A stretch of 36,424 bases of DNA from Planctomycetota bacterium (lineage in GTDB: Bacteria > Planctomycetota > Planctomycetia > Planctomycetales > Planctomycetaceae). The position numbers and the translations under genes are program-made. Under the pieces are notes generated by a model. That model was given only the letters and a program-made list of their open reading frames with translations, had not been told where the DNA came from and made no database searches. Shown here one piece after another: positions 15,479-23,384 of this stretch. Position 1 is the first letter of the stretch; the number at the start of each line of letters is the position of its first letter. The stretch is from assembly GCA_019347905.1 (NCBI GenBank), contig JAHWKJ010000004.1:1-36424 (forward strand), written 5' to 3'.

Positions 15479-15685
15479 TCAGCGCTCCTTCGGCGGCCGG
15501 CCCTGGCCCCACTGCGGCATTTCGCTGAGGCCGCGCGTGTTGGCCAGCTTCTCGAGTACGGCCGTGCGGACGAAGTCGCCGAAGCTGACCTGGCCGCGTT
15601 CGCGGTCAATTCGCTCGATCCAGTCGGTCGGGAAATTGACGTTCTTCCGCACGAGCTGCGGCTGCGTAGATTTCTGCGTGGCCAT
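15479..15685 (-). CDS. Ribbon-helix-helix-type regulator, convergent to 15244-15474
   Basis: MATQKSTQPQLVRKNVNFPTDWIERIDRERGQVSFGDFVRTAVLEKLANTRGL; start inside ORF 15479-15862. Confidence 0.55.
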   Translation of the reverse strand: MATQKSTQPQLVRKNVNFPTDWIERIDRERGQVSFGDFVRTAVLEKLANTRGLSEMPQWGQGRPPKER

Positions 15686-15902
15686 CGGGGTCGACTCCAC
15701 AAAACATCGCGGTCCAATCCAGGCACGGCCGCAGGTTTTCGCCGCGGCCGGCCTCCGTGTGCATCCGGACCGGCGAGGCCGGATTGGCCGGGTCGCTGCT
15801 GAAGAGCGTCCAGCGCACCAGGCCGCCGGCGAGAATCTCGAACTCGATCCGGGTGATTTCACGAGGAACCCCGTCGGCCGTCAGTCCAGGATCGCGGGTC
15901 AT
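15606..15902 (-). CDS. Hypothetical protein overlapping the RHH gene
   Basis: 98 aa ORF MTRDPGLTADGVPREITRIEFEILAGGLVRWTLFSSDP; 80-bp out-of-frame overlap with 15479-15685. Confidence 0.4.
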   Translation of the reverse strand: MTRDPGLTADGVPREITRIEFEILAGGLVRWTLFSSDPANPASPVRMHTEAGRGENLRPCLDWTAMFCGVDPDGHAEIYAAAARAEERQFPDRLDRAN

Positions 15903-15988
15903 GTCGAATTACCTTTCGTCTCTGGTGCGACGGGCCCGCACGGCGCAGGCCCCATGGAGGTATGCCGCGATCCGCGGCCGAATTTAGG

Positions 15989-16012
15989 GCGGCGGGCAGG
16001 GCGGAAGCAGAA
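15989..16012 (+). repeat. Left copy of 24-bp perfect inverted repeat
   Basis: GCGGCGGGCAGGGCGGAAGCAGAA; reverse complement at 16623-16646. Confidence 0.9.
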
Positions 16013-16035
16013 AAAGGGGGCCATCCGTGGCCCCC
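16011..16035 (-). terminator. Intrinsic terminator after the sigma-like gene
   Basis: On minus strand GGGGGCCA-CGGA-TGGCCCCC-TTTTT. Confidence 0.8.
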
Positions 16036-16049
16036 GGCGAACCGCGGCC

Positions 16050-16547
16050 CTACACGTCAGGGAACCGCTCGCGGTAGTTGTCCTCCAGCACGTGCCGCAG
16101 TTGCGAGATCCGAGCCGGCGACAGGCCGAGTTCATCGGCCAGTTCGCTGGTGGTCGCTCCCGCGGCCAGCCGGTCGGCGACATTCAGCAGCCGTTCGGGC
16201 AATTCGCTGCGCCACTGTTCGTAGCTCAGCTTTGCCGTCACGATGGCTGCCGGATCGTCACCGGTCCGGGCCAATTCGGCCGGATCGACTGCCGCGCGGC
16301 GGTTGCCGGCCCGCTGCCGTTGCGGAGAGTCAATCGACCGTTTCGACCGCTGAAGGCGGTCACCGCTGCGGACCCGTTTGACGGCGTACCATGCAACCGT
16401 CTGAGGCGTGCCGCGCCCCGCTTGGGCGAACTCCCAAGCGAAGGCGACGCAGTCCGCGACCTTGTCAGGGTCGCGCCACTTGCGTCTCGCGTAGGCCTCC
16501 GCCTGTTGCATGCACCGCCCGACAAACGTAGTCTGACGTTCGTCCAT
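16050..16547 (-). CDS. Sigma-factor-like (ECF-type) regulator
   Basis: ARRKWRDPDKVADCVAFAWEFAQ resembles sigma region 2; LLNVADRLAAGATTSELADELGLSPARISQLRHVLEDNYRERF is a region-4-like HTH. Confidence 0.65.
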   Translation of the reverse strand: MDERQTTFVGRCMQQAEAYARRKWRDPDKVADCVAFAWEFAQAGRGTPQTVAWYAVKRVRSGDRLQRSKRSIDSPQRQRAGNRRAAVDPAELARTGDDPAAIVTAKLSYEQWRSELPERLLNVADRLAAGATTSELADELGLSPARISQLRHVLEDNYRERFPDV

Positions 16548-16589
16548 TCTTTCGTCCTCCGACAGGGGAACAGGGGATTGGACACCGGG

Positions 16590-16616
16590 CCGGCCGCGTT
16601 TACAGGACGCGGCCGG
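16590..16616 (-). promoter_or_regulatory. Leader hairpin upstream of sigma-like gene
   Basis: CCGGCCGCGT-ttacagg-ACGCGGCCGG, perfect 10-bp stem about 45 nt before the start. Confidence 0.55.
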
Positions 16617-16622
16617 TCCACC

Positions 16623-16646
16623 TTCTGCTTCCGCCCTGCCCGCCGC
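16623..16646 (-). repeat. Right copy of 24-bp perfect inverted repeat
   Basis: TTCTGCTTCCGCCCTGCCCGCCGC. Confidence 0.9.
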
Positions 16647-16776
16647 TTCGGCCGTCTCCCGCGGGAGGTCCCGCAGGCCCCGGCGAAGTCTCTTGCATTC
16701 CGCAAGGTTCGCTGGCTGCTGACAGGGTTCCGAGTTTTCAAAGATCGCTGCCGAGCGTTTGCCCGACAGACATAAT

Positions 16777-16816
16777 GATACACACCTTTATTGCGGGTGC
16801 AATAGTGATGTGTATC
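16777..16816. promoter_or_regulatory. 40-bp imperfect palindrome, operator-like
   Basis: GATACACACCTTTATTGC-gggt-GCAATAGTGATGTGTATC, 15 of 18 positions paired, AT-rich. Confidence 0.65.
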
Positions 16817-16912
16817 TTTTTCTGAAAAAGAGAGAAAAAGTCCCGGGCACAAAACGCCGGGGAAAGCAGGCATTCCGGCAGGACCAAGCGATAAAAGTCC
16901 CGGGCGCTGTGG

Positions 16913-16941
16913 GAAGCGCCGGATTGAGAATCCGGCGCTTC
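16913..16941 (-). terminator. Hairpin at end of late tail operon
   Basis: GAAGCGCCGGATT-gag-AATCCGGCGCTTC, 13-bp perfect stem touching the stop codon of 16940-18481. Confidence 0.6.
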
Positions 16942-18481
16942 AGATCGACACCCCCGCCCCGATCAGATAGGGGAAGCCGTCCGGATCGACGCGGACGGCC
17001 AGCACTTTTCCTCCGTGGTCGAAGCTCCACTCGAGCGTCCCGTCTGAGGCGTAGCGGCGGAGTTCGTTGCCGACGGCGGCGTAGAGCTGGTCGTCGGGGC
17101 CGACGTCGAGCGACGGGCACGCTACGAAGGTGCCGTCCCCTGGGACCGTGAGCGACCGGTGCCAGTCGCCCGGAGCGTTGGGAGGGCCGGGCTCGATGTC
17201 GATCGCCGGTCCGCCGGACGTCGCGGAGAGCTGGAAGGTGTTCGCCGTCGCGCCCACGACGTAGTACACCGTGAGACGTTCCAGCGGTGCGGGAGGTCCG
17301 GAGAGGCTGAGGAAGTAGATCGTGTCACCGTTCGCCAGGCCGTGCCCCGCGGAGGTGAGCGTGTCTGCGGCCGCGTCGAAGCTCGTGGCCGTGCCGCCAC
17401 TGAGCCAGCCCGTGGTAGCCTGGCTGCCCGACGCGTCGAGCTTGCGAATCTCCTGGCTGTGATCCTCGCGCCTCAAAGACCAGTAGCTGTCGCCGGCACT
17501 GTCGATCGCCACCGCGTTGATGCCGCGGTCAGCCCTCCCTAGGTCCCAGAACCGCCCGCCGCCCGGGCTCCATTTCTCGAACTTCACACCGCCACTGACG
17601 ATGTACCCCACGAACATGCTGTCTGCGGCATCAAGCCTGAGCACCCCCGGTGCCGGAAAGAGAGACGACGCGGAGACTTCGATCGGCCAGGGGGCCGCGA
17701 TGTCTTCAACGCCGGCAGCGTCGAACTTCCGCAGCACGGCATCCGAATCGAGAAATGAGCGTTCGCCGAACGTCACTACCGCATCGTCGCTGCGGACTGC
17801 CACGGCCGCGGCGTTGACGCCGGAGAACAGCGACCAGTCGGGCAGCCCCGCGGCGCTGAGCTGGCGGACCTCTTCGGCGTTGCCGGCGAGGTACACCCGG
17901 CCGGCGCTGTCGACCGCGATCGCGTTCGAGTTCACCTCCTGGCCGAAGTGCGGCTGATACCAGGCACTCGCGCCGTCGGCATCGCGCCGGCGGACGCGCT
18001 CGCTGAGCGCGACGTACACGTTGCCGGCTCGCAGCGCGATGGCGCCCAGGTCGCCGGTATCCACGACCGGCTGCGCCGGGTTCCCCGCGGCAATGTGCCG
18101 GCTCCAGAGCACACCCGGTGGACTGCCGGACGAATCGAGCTTCCGCGTGGTGCGGAACTTCAGGCCGTCGACCGCGAACCATTCGCCGCCATGCCGCTCG
18201 CCGAGCAGCACGCCGCCCAGTGGCACGTAGTGGCCGGGCACGAGCTGGTAGACGTGCTCGAACCGCGAGGGCGAGAACGTCTCGACTTCGAGCGGCGTTT
18301 CGCCGGCGACCGCCTCGAACCGCACGTCGCGGAGCTGCTCGCAGTAGTAGACCGTCGGCGCATCCGCCGGAGTCGGGTACCTCGTCCCGCCCGGCCCCGC
18401 GACGGTGCGGAAGAAGCGCCGCCGGCCGAGCTTGGCCGGGGCCTGTGATGTGTCGCGGCGAACGTCGTAATCCCGCGGCAT
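16940..18481 (-). CDS. Tail fibre/receptor-type protein: RDY N-terminus, one FCCH-like module, propeller-like repeat region
   Basis: MPRDYDVRRDTSQAPAKLGRRRFFR; repeated VAIDSAGDSYWSL/IAVDSAGRVYLAGN elements; module TSAGHGLANGDTIYFLSLSGPPAPLERLTVYYVVGATANTFQLSATSGGPAIDIEPG. Confidence 0.65.
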   Translation of the reverse strand: MPRDYDVRRDTSQAPAKLGRRRFFRTVAGPGGTRYPTPADAPTVYYCEQLRDVRFEAVAGETPLEVETFSPSRFEHVYQLVPGHYVPLGGVLLGERHGGEWFAVDGLKFRTTRKLDSSGSPPGVLWSRHIAAGNPAQPVVDTGDLGAIALRAGNVYVALSERVRRRDADGASAWYQPHFGQEVNSNAIAVDSAGRVYLAGNAEEVRQLSAAGLPDWSLFSGVNAAAVAVRSDDAVVTFGERSFLDSDAVLRKFDAAGVEDIAAPWPIEVSASSLFPAPGVLRLDAADSMFVGYIVSGGVKFEKWSPGGGRFWDLGRADRGINAVAIDSAGDSYWSLRREDHSQEIRKLDASGSQATTGWLSGGTATSFDAAADTLTSAGHGLANGDTIYFLSLSGPPAPLERLTVYYVVGATANTFQLSATSGGPAIDIEPGPPNAPGDWHRSLTVPGDGTFVACPSLDVGPDDQLYAAVGNELRRYASDGTLEWSFDHGGKVLAVRVDPDGFPYLIGAGVSI

Positions 18482-18485
18482 GTGC

Positions 18486-18512
18486 TGACCCTCAACCCTC
18501 AACCCTCAACCC
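18486..18512 (-). repeat. GAGGGTT heptamer array (minus-strand sense)
   Basis: ctgaCCCTCAACCCTCAACCCTCAACCC. Confidence 0.9.
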
Positions 18513-19319
18513 ATCCGCTGTGTACCACTGCCCGTTGTGGCGCACCGCCAGCAGCGCGGACAGCTCCGACAGGTAGTGCTCCGAAACGAGGTCGAACACG
18601 TAGTCACTGGTCGCGCGGCCCCAGGTGTGAGTGCCGCTGCCGGCGTCGGTGAGATCGATCGGCGTGCCGCCCTCGACCCGCGCAACCTGAAACGTGTCGG
18701 CCGTGGGATTGACGACGTAGTAGCTGGTGTCCGCGGCCAGGCCGCCCGGCAGCGCCGCCCCGAGCTCGGGTCCTTTCTGGAGCGCGATTCTTTGGCCGGC
18801 GGCGAGGCCGTGGGCCTCGCTGGTGAGCGTGTTCGTGGTCGCATCGGCCGTGAACTCCGAGAGCGGTCCGCGGTGAACGGCCTGAAAAATCACTCCGCCG
18901 GCGTGCGTCACTCGGAGGCGTTCGCAGAAGTAGACGCTGACCGGTTGCCCCGGTGCGGGGTAGCGGGCCCACCAGTGGACGCCGCTCCCCGCGCTGGTGA
19001 CGTCGATCGCCGGCCAGCCGGGGGCCTTCGCGAGCTGGAACGTGTCGGCCGTGGCGCCGCGCACGTAGTAGACGAGTGTGTTGAACAGTCCGCCCGGCAG
19101 CGCGTCGCTGGTCGTAAATGGCGATCGTGCGGTATCCACCATCACGTGCGCGCCGTCCGCCAGGCCATGGCCGGCGCTCGTGAACAGGTCGGTCGCCGGA
19201 TCGGCAGCGAACTCCTTCTTGGGCTCGCGGGCCGTCCGCCAGAACCAAGGCCGGTCGCCGTGCGGCGGCGCCTGCAGCTCGTCGCGGCGAACCGCGTAAT
19301 CGCGGGTTTGTTCCCTCAA
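18492..19319 (-). CDS. Tail-associated protein with two FCCH-like modules, paralogue of neighbours
   Basis: MREQTRDYAVRRDELQAPPHGDRPWFWRTA (TTG start); two DPATDLFTSAGHGLADGAH...YYVRGATADTFQLAKAPGWPAIDVTSAGSGVHW-type modules; C-term LLAVRHNGQWYTADGL. Confidence 0.65.
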   Translation of the reverse strand: MREQTRDYAVRRDELQAPPHGDRPWFWRTAREPKKEFAADPATDLFTSAGHGLADGAHVMVDTARSPFTTSDALPGGLFNTLVYYVRGATADTFQLAKAPGWPAIDVTSAGSGVHWWARYPAPGQPVSVYFCERLRVTHAGGVIFQAVHRGPLSEFTADATTNTLTSEAHGLAAGQRIALQKGPELGAALPGGLAADTSYYVVNPTADTFQVARVEGGTPIDLTDAGSGTHTWGRATSDYVFDLVSEHYLSELSALLAVRHNGQWYTADGLRVEG

Positions 19320-19328
19320 CCCTCAACC
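19312..19328 (-). repeat. GAGGGTT heptamer array
   Basis: CCCTCAACCCTCAACCC. Confidence 0.85.
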
Positions 19329-19363
19329 CCTCCCAGGGACCCAGGGACTGGGAGCCCTCAATC

Positions 19364-20173
19364 CTAAACCAAACTGAACCATCCGCCGTCGTGTCGGACG
19401 CAGGGCAGGACCGCACCGGCCGGCGGGACGTAGTCGCTCTCGAGCCTGAGGAGCTGGGCGAACTTCGTCCGGCCGAACGTCAGCGTGCCGCTGCCAGCCG
19501 TGGTGATGTCGATCGCGGCCCCGCCGGCCGAGAGCGCGAGCTGAAACGTGTCGTCGGTGCGATTGACCACGTGGTAACTTTGGCCCGCAGGCAGATCGAG
19601 GCCCGGGGACAGCGGCGCCGGGACCGTGCCTGTCGTGCCGATGGCGATCGTCTGCCCGTTCGAGAGGCCGTGTGCGATCGCCGTGAATAGGTCGGTCGCG
19701 GGATCGACGCTGAACTCCCGCACGTCGTAGCGGTGGACCTTGTAGGTCAGCTCCTGCGCGCCGACCGTCTCGGGGAAGGCGACGTCCTGGAGCATTTGAA
19801 CGAGGTTGCCGGCCGCGTTGGCGCCCTGCGGGCGGCGGATCCATTCATGGGCGCCGGTTCCGGCGTCGGTCAGGTCAATCGGCGAACCGCCGTACGACGC
19901 CGAGAGCTGGAACGTGTCGGCCGTCGCGGACACGACGTAGTACAGCACGGCCGGGTCGGCGATCAGTGGCGCGGGCGGCGTGTCGTCGGAGAAGATCCAG
20001 ACCGTCTCGCCGTTGGTCAGCGTGTGGGCCTCGCTCGTGAGGACGTTTGCGGCGTCGTCGGCGGTGAATGTCTGGCCGGCCAGGAGCTGCCAGCGGAAGA
20101 ACCGCCGTGCGGGCACGTGGGCCGGCGCCTGCAGCTCGTCGCGGCGAAGGGCGTAGTCGCGCATTTGAAGCAT
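19364..20173 (-). CDS. Tail-associated protein with two FCCH-like modules, paralogue of neighbours
   Basis: MLQMRDYALRRDELQAPAHVPARRFFRWQ; ADDAANVLTSEAHTLTNGETVW...YYVVSATADTFQLSASYGGSPIDLTDAGTGAHEW and a second module; C-term LPCVRHDGGWFSLV. Confidence 0.65.
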   Translation of the reverse strand: MLQMRDYALRRDELQAPAHVPARRFFRWQLLAGQTFTADDAANVLTSEAHTLTNGETVWIFSDDTPPAPLIADPAVLYYVVSATADTFQLSASYGGSPIDLTDAGTGAHEWIRRPQGANAAGNLVQMLQDVAFPETVGAQELTYKVHRYDVREFSVDPATDLFTAIAHGLSNGQTIAIGTTGTVPAPLSPGLDLPAGQSYHVVNRTDDTFQLALSAGGAAIDITTAGSGTLTFGRTKFAQLLRLESDYVPPAGAVLPCVRHDGGWFSLV

Positions 20174-20185
20174 GGCCGGATTTCA

Positions 20186-20256
20186 AACAGGAGCGAACGA
20201 AGGAAACGGAGAGAAATCAATTCCGGCCCTTCGTTATCTCCGTTGTCTCCTGTTCA
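20186..20256. repeat. AACAGGAG...CTCCTGTT-bounded hairpin repeat
   Basis: AACAGGAGCGAACGAAGGAAACGGAGAG ... CCCTTCGTTATCTCCGTTGTCTCCTGTT; related sequence at 32934-32996. Confidence 0.75.
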
Positions 20257-20260
20257 ATTC

Positions 20261-22363
20261 TTAAAGCGGCTCGACCACGAGGCGCGTGCTTTGCGCCTGA
20301 ATGTCCCAATGAATTTCCGTGATCTGCACGTAGCGCTTCTCGCTGGCCGCCGGGCTGTTGCGGTTGAAGCTGAGATTGCGGCCGTCGACCTTCGTGAGCA
20401 ATTGGCCAATCTTGTACGAGAAGATCAAGCCGAACAGATGGAGGTCGACTCGCACGGCGGCGGCCTCATGGTCCGCCTTGATCTTGTCCAGGTACTCCTC
20501 GATGGCGCTCTGCGTGGCGCTGCCCACAGGCACGCCGTCGGTCTGTTCGTCCGCCTCGTCCGGGTCGGGCGGGTCGCTGATGAGCACGCTCTTCAGGAGG
20601 CCGGTATCCTGCCGCTTGCGGTCGAAGAATCTGTCCGACACGTCGAGCCACAAGACCACGTCGCGCTCCTGCGGCGACGTGCTGGTGATGTCCAGCTCTT
20701 TGAAGAGCCGCTGGTCGCCGGCGACGGTGCCGGTGACCCGGATCTTGGGGACGATCGAATTGCCCACCGAATGCGGGTGATCGGCCTGCATCACATCGTC
20801 GGGCGGCGTGTCGCCGTCGAAGCGGAGGCCGAGCTGGTCGGACAAGAGCACGTAGCCGCTGCCCGGCGGCAGCTCTTTCCACGACACGCCGCCATCGTCC
20901 GACCATTCCACCAGCGGACGCCGGCGCTTGCCCTGGTCGTCGAGGGTCAAACACGCCTCGAACTTTCGGCGCCGCGGCACGTAGCCGTCGAACACCTCGA
21001 GGGCGGTGGGACCGCCCGAGGGCGTGGTCATGCCGAGATTCGGCGCCGCGCCGATTTCGCTGCGGAGGTCCGTGTAATCGCCGGCTTCCGAGACGACCCA
21101 CAACCGCCAGACGTCCTCGTTGCCCTTGTAGCTCGCACCGTCCTCCTTGTGGAGATCGTCGGCCGAGAGCTTATCATTGGCCCGGTTCACGCCGGGATCC
21201 CAGGCCGGCTTGAGCTCGATAGTGATCTCCCGCTCCTGGACGCCGCCGTAGGCCTTGATCTTATTGGCGAGGTCGACGACCGAGGTGTCGATCGCCACGA
21301 TGGGCGCGTTCGACTCGGCCAGGTCGAGCGTCTCGCCCGGCCGCTGGAAGTAGACTTCCCGCTCTTCGCCCTTGGCACGCTGGAAGATGGCGATCCGCGG
21401 CTCCAGGACGGGCGCCGGGAGCGGGTCCGGGGGCGGGTCCTCTTCGGACGGCTCGCTCATCGCCAGGTCGAGGTACCAGTCGTAGCCGTGAGGGTGGAGG
21501 AGGTCGTCGAGATAGTCCGGCAGGTACTGCCCGCGCTTGAGCGTGAGGTCCTTGGGTTTCGGCGCTTCGTCGTCGTCGATCGCGTCGGCCAGGTCCTCGG
21601 GGTTTTTGATGTGCGTTTCGTTCTTGTTCAACCAGTGGCACAGCGCCTCGATCGAATGCTTCAGCGTCCATTCCTCGGCGTCGAGGGTGTCCTGCGTGGC
21701 CCGGGCCCCGGCGGTGCGGACGCTCTCGGGATCGACCCATTTCAGGGAGTTGTCGTCCTCCTCGGTGTCCCGAAGGCGGCGGTTTGGCTCCACCACGCCA
21801 TCGATGAGCGGGTTAAACGCCGGGTCGTCCTCGATCTCCTCGATGGCGTTGTTGATCGGGTCCCAGACTCGGTAGCCGGTGAGTACGTTCCCAAACAGGA
21901 AATCCTCGACGCGGCCGGTGGCGAAGGCGTGCTCGCCGTCGTCGGGAACGATCTGCTGCGTGAACAGGGTCAAGTCACCCCAGAACAGCGGGATCTCATC
22001 GGTCGTGCGGACCTGCACACGGCGGGCGAAGCCGACCGGGATCTGCTGGTCGACGACTCTGTCGCCCGTTTTCCCGAGGTCGATCTCGAACTCGCACAGG
22101 TCCGGCTCGCTGCCGGCGCGGCGGATGATCCGCAGCGGGATCAGCCAGTCGACCTCGTCCGACTCCGTCGGTTCAGTGCCGCCATCGGGGCCCAGCCAGA
22201 CGACGATCGTTGGCGGCGCCCCGGCAGGCACGACGCTGGAGCCGCGGTTGGTGTGGGGATTGGAGGGCGTACTGGCCACGGCGGGAAGAGACGGGGTGAC
22301 GGGGTGACGGGGTGACAGGGTGACAGGGTGAAACAGCCGCTCACCGCTCCCAGGTGAGGTCAT
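20261..22363 (-). CDS. Large putative tail hub/baseplate-type protein
   Basis: 700 aa in tail-gene order; WLIPLRIIRRAGSEPDLCEFEIDLGKTGDRVVDQQIPVGFARRVQVRTTDEIPLFWGDLTLF; N-terminus partly repeat-encoded so start is uncertain. Confidence 0.6.
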   Translation of the reverse strand: MTSPGSGERLFHPVTLSPRHPVTPSLPAVASTPSNPHTNRGSSVVPAGAPPTIVVWLGPDGGTEPTESDEVDWLIPLRIIRRAGSEPDLCEFEIDLGKTGDRVVDQQIPVGFARRVQVRTTDEIPLFWGDLTLFTQQIVPDDGEHAFATGRVEDFLFGNVLTGYRVWDPINNAIEEIEDDPAFNPLIDGVVEPNRRLRDTEEDDNSLKWVDPESVRTAGARATQDTLDAEEWTLKHSIEALCHWLNKNETHIKNPEDLADAIDDDEAPKPKDLTLKRGQYLPDYLDDLLHPHGYDWYLDLAMSEPSEEDPPPDPLPAPVLEPRIAIFQRAKGEEREVYFQRPGETLDLAESNAPIVAIDTSVVDLANKIKAYGGVQEREITIELKPAWDPGVNRANDKLSADDLHKEDGASYKGNEDVWRLWVVSEAGDYTDLRSEIGAAPNLGMTTPSGGPTALEVFDGYVPRRRKFEACLTLDDQGKRRRPLVEWSDDGGVSWKELPPGSGYVLLSDQLGLRFDGDTPPDDVMQADHPHSVGNSIVPKIRVTGTVAGDQRLFKELDITSTSPQERDVVLWLDVSDRFFDRKRQDTGLLKSVLISDPPDPDEADEQTDGVPVGSATQSAIEEYLDKIKADHEAAAVRVDLHLFGLIFSYKIGQLLTKVDGRNLSFNRNSPAASEKRYVQITEIHWDIQAQSTRLVVEPL
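22292..22333. repeat. GGGGTGAC/AGGGTGAC tandem octamers
   Basis: Tandem copies of GGGGTGAC-type octamer followed by AGGGTGAC-type copies. Confidence 0.9.
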
Positions 22364-22595
22364 CGCCTAGGTTGTCGACGTGCAGTTGCCATCGGACCTT
22401 CCGCAGGTTTTTCAAGACGACGGCGGCCGCGTCGGTCATCAGGCGACGCATGACCGGCGATAGAAGGAGCTGCGGACTGGCGACGAAGATTTCCTCGACC
22501 ATCAAACAGACGTGGTCCATCTGCTCGGCGAGCTCCTTGACAAACAGCGAGTCGGCCGCGGACTCTGCGACGTGGAGGCATCTCTTCATCCTCAT
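22341..22595 (-). CDS. Hypothetical helical protein
   Basis: 84 aa; overlaps start of 20261-22363. Confidence 0.5.
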   Translation of the reverse strand: MRMKRCLHVAESAADSLFVKELAEQMDHVCLMVEEIFVASPQLLLSPVMRRLMTDAAAVVLKNLRKVRWQLHVDNLGDDLTWER

Positions 22596-22634
22596 TCTCT
22601 GTCCCCTTTGCGTGGCTTGGCGGCGTTTGTGCCT

Positions 22635-23384
22635 TCAGACGGCTCTCGAGCTGCCGCTGATCGGCGCCGGAGGGCCGGTCGCGTCCGCCGTCACACTGAC
22701 GCCCGTGAGCAGGTCCTTCGTCACCGTGCCGGCGGCGTTCTCGGCGCGGATCGTGTACGTGTAGGGGGCGGCATCCGAGAGGGCGGGCGTGTCGATTTCC
22801 GCCAGGCGGGTGCCGGCGTCGACGGTGACCGTGGCGTCCGCCGGTATTGTCGGGCCGGCTGTCCTGGTTGCGCGAAACACCGTGGGTTGAATCCCGTCCC
22901 GGTGGGGCTGATAAGCGAGGCGGAGCCTCACGATGCCGCCGGCGAGCGGCGTCTGGTCGAGCAGCGTGGCCGTGCCGAGGATCTGGTCGTTGCCGGCGCC
23001 GGTGGTGTCGATCGTCACGACCCGCGGGCGGAAGTTATCGCTCTCATTCTCGACGTCGTCGGCATAGCGGCGGACGTCGAAGACCACGTCCTGCGTGCCG
23101 GCGGCGGGGATCCAGCTCCCCGGAAGAGCCCAGTTCTGGCTGACGGCCGGATCGGCGGCCGACGTGCGGCGGGAGGTCTTGAGCACGCTCGCGGCCGCCA
23201 GGTCGTGCACGCCGCCCGTGCCCTTGATGCGGATGGGCTTCCGTCGCCGGCGCCGCGCACCGACCAGCCGGAGATTCCGATACGTCACGGGACCGGTGCC
23301 GAGCTGCGCGTAGACCGAGACCCCTTCGCCGGCGAAGGGGCGATCGTTGTAGGCGTTGCGGTGGCTGGTGATGACGCGAGGCAT
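22635..23384 (-). CDS. Hypothetical tail protein with Fn3-like C-terminus
   Basis: TPALSDAAPYTYTIRAENAAGTVTKDLLTGVSVTA resembles an Fn3 strand pattern. Confidence 0.55.
   Translation of the reverse strand: MPRVITSHRNAYNDRPFAGEGVSVYAQLGTGPVTYRNLRLVGARRRRRKPIRIKGTGGVHDLAAASVLKTSRRTSAADPAVSQNWALPGSWIPAAGTQDVVFDVRRYADDVENESDNFRPRVVTIDTTGAGNDQILGTATLLDQTPLAGGIVRLRLAYQPHRDGIQPTVFRATRTAGPTIPADATVTVDAGTRLAEIDTPALSDAAPYTYTIRAENAAGTVTKDLLTGVSVTADATGPPAPISGSSRAV

Noticed and set aside
15318-16775. 485-aa plus-strand ORF
   Set aside because: Antisense/out of frame across RHH genes, terminator and sigma-like gene; includes repeat-derived GRKQK sequences.
19733-22315. 860-aa plus-strand ORF
   Set aside because: Antisense to 20261-22363 and part of 19364-20173; typical high-GC mirror ORF with no recognisable motifs.
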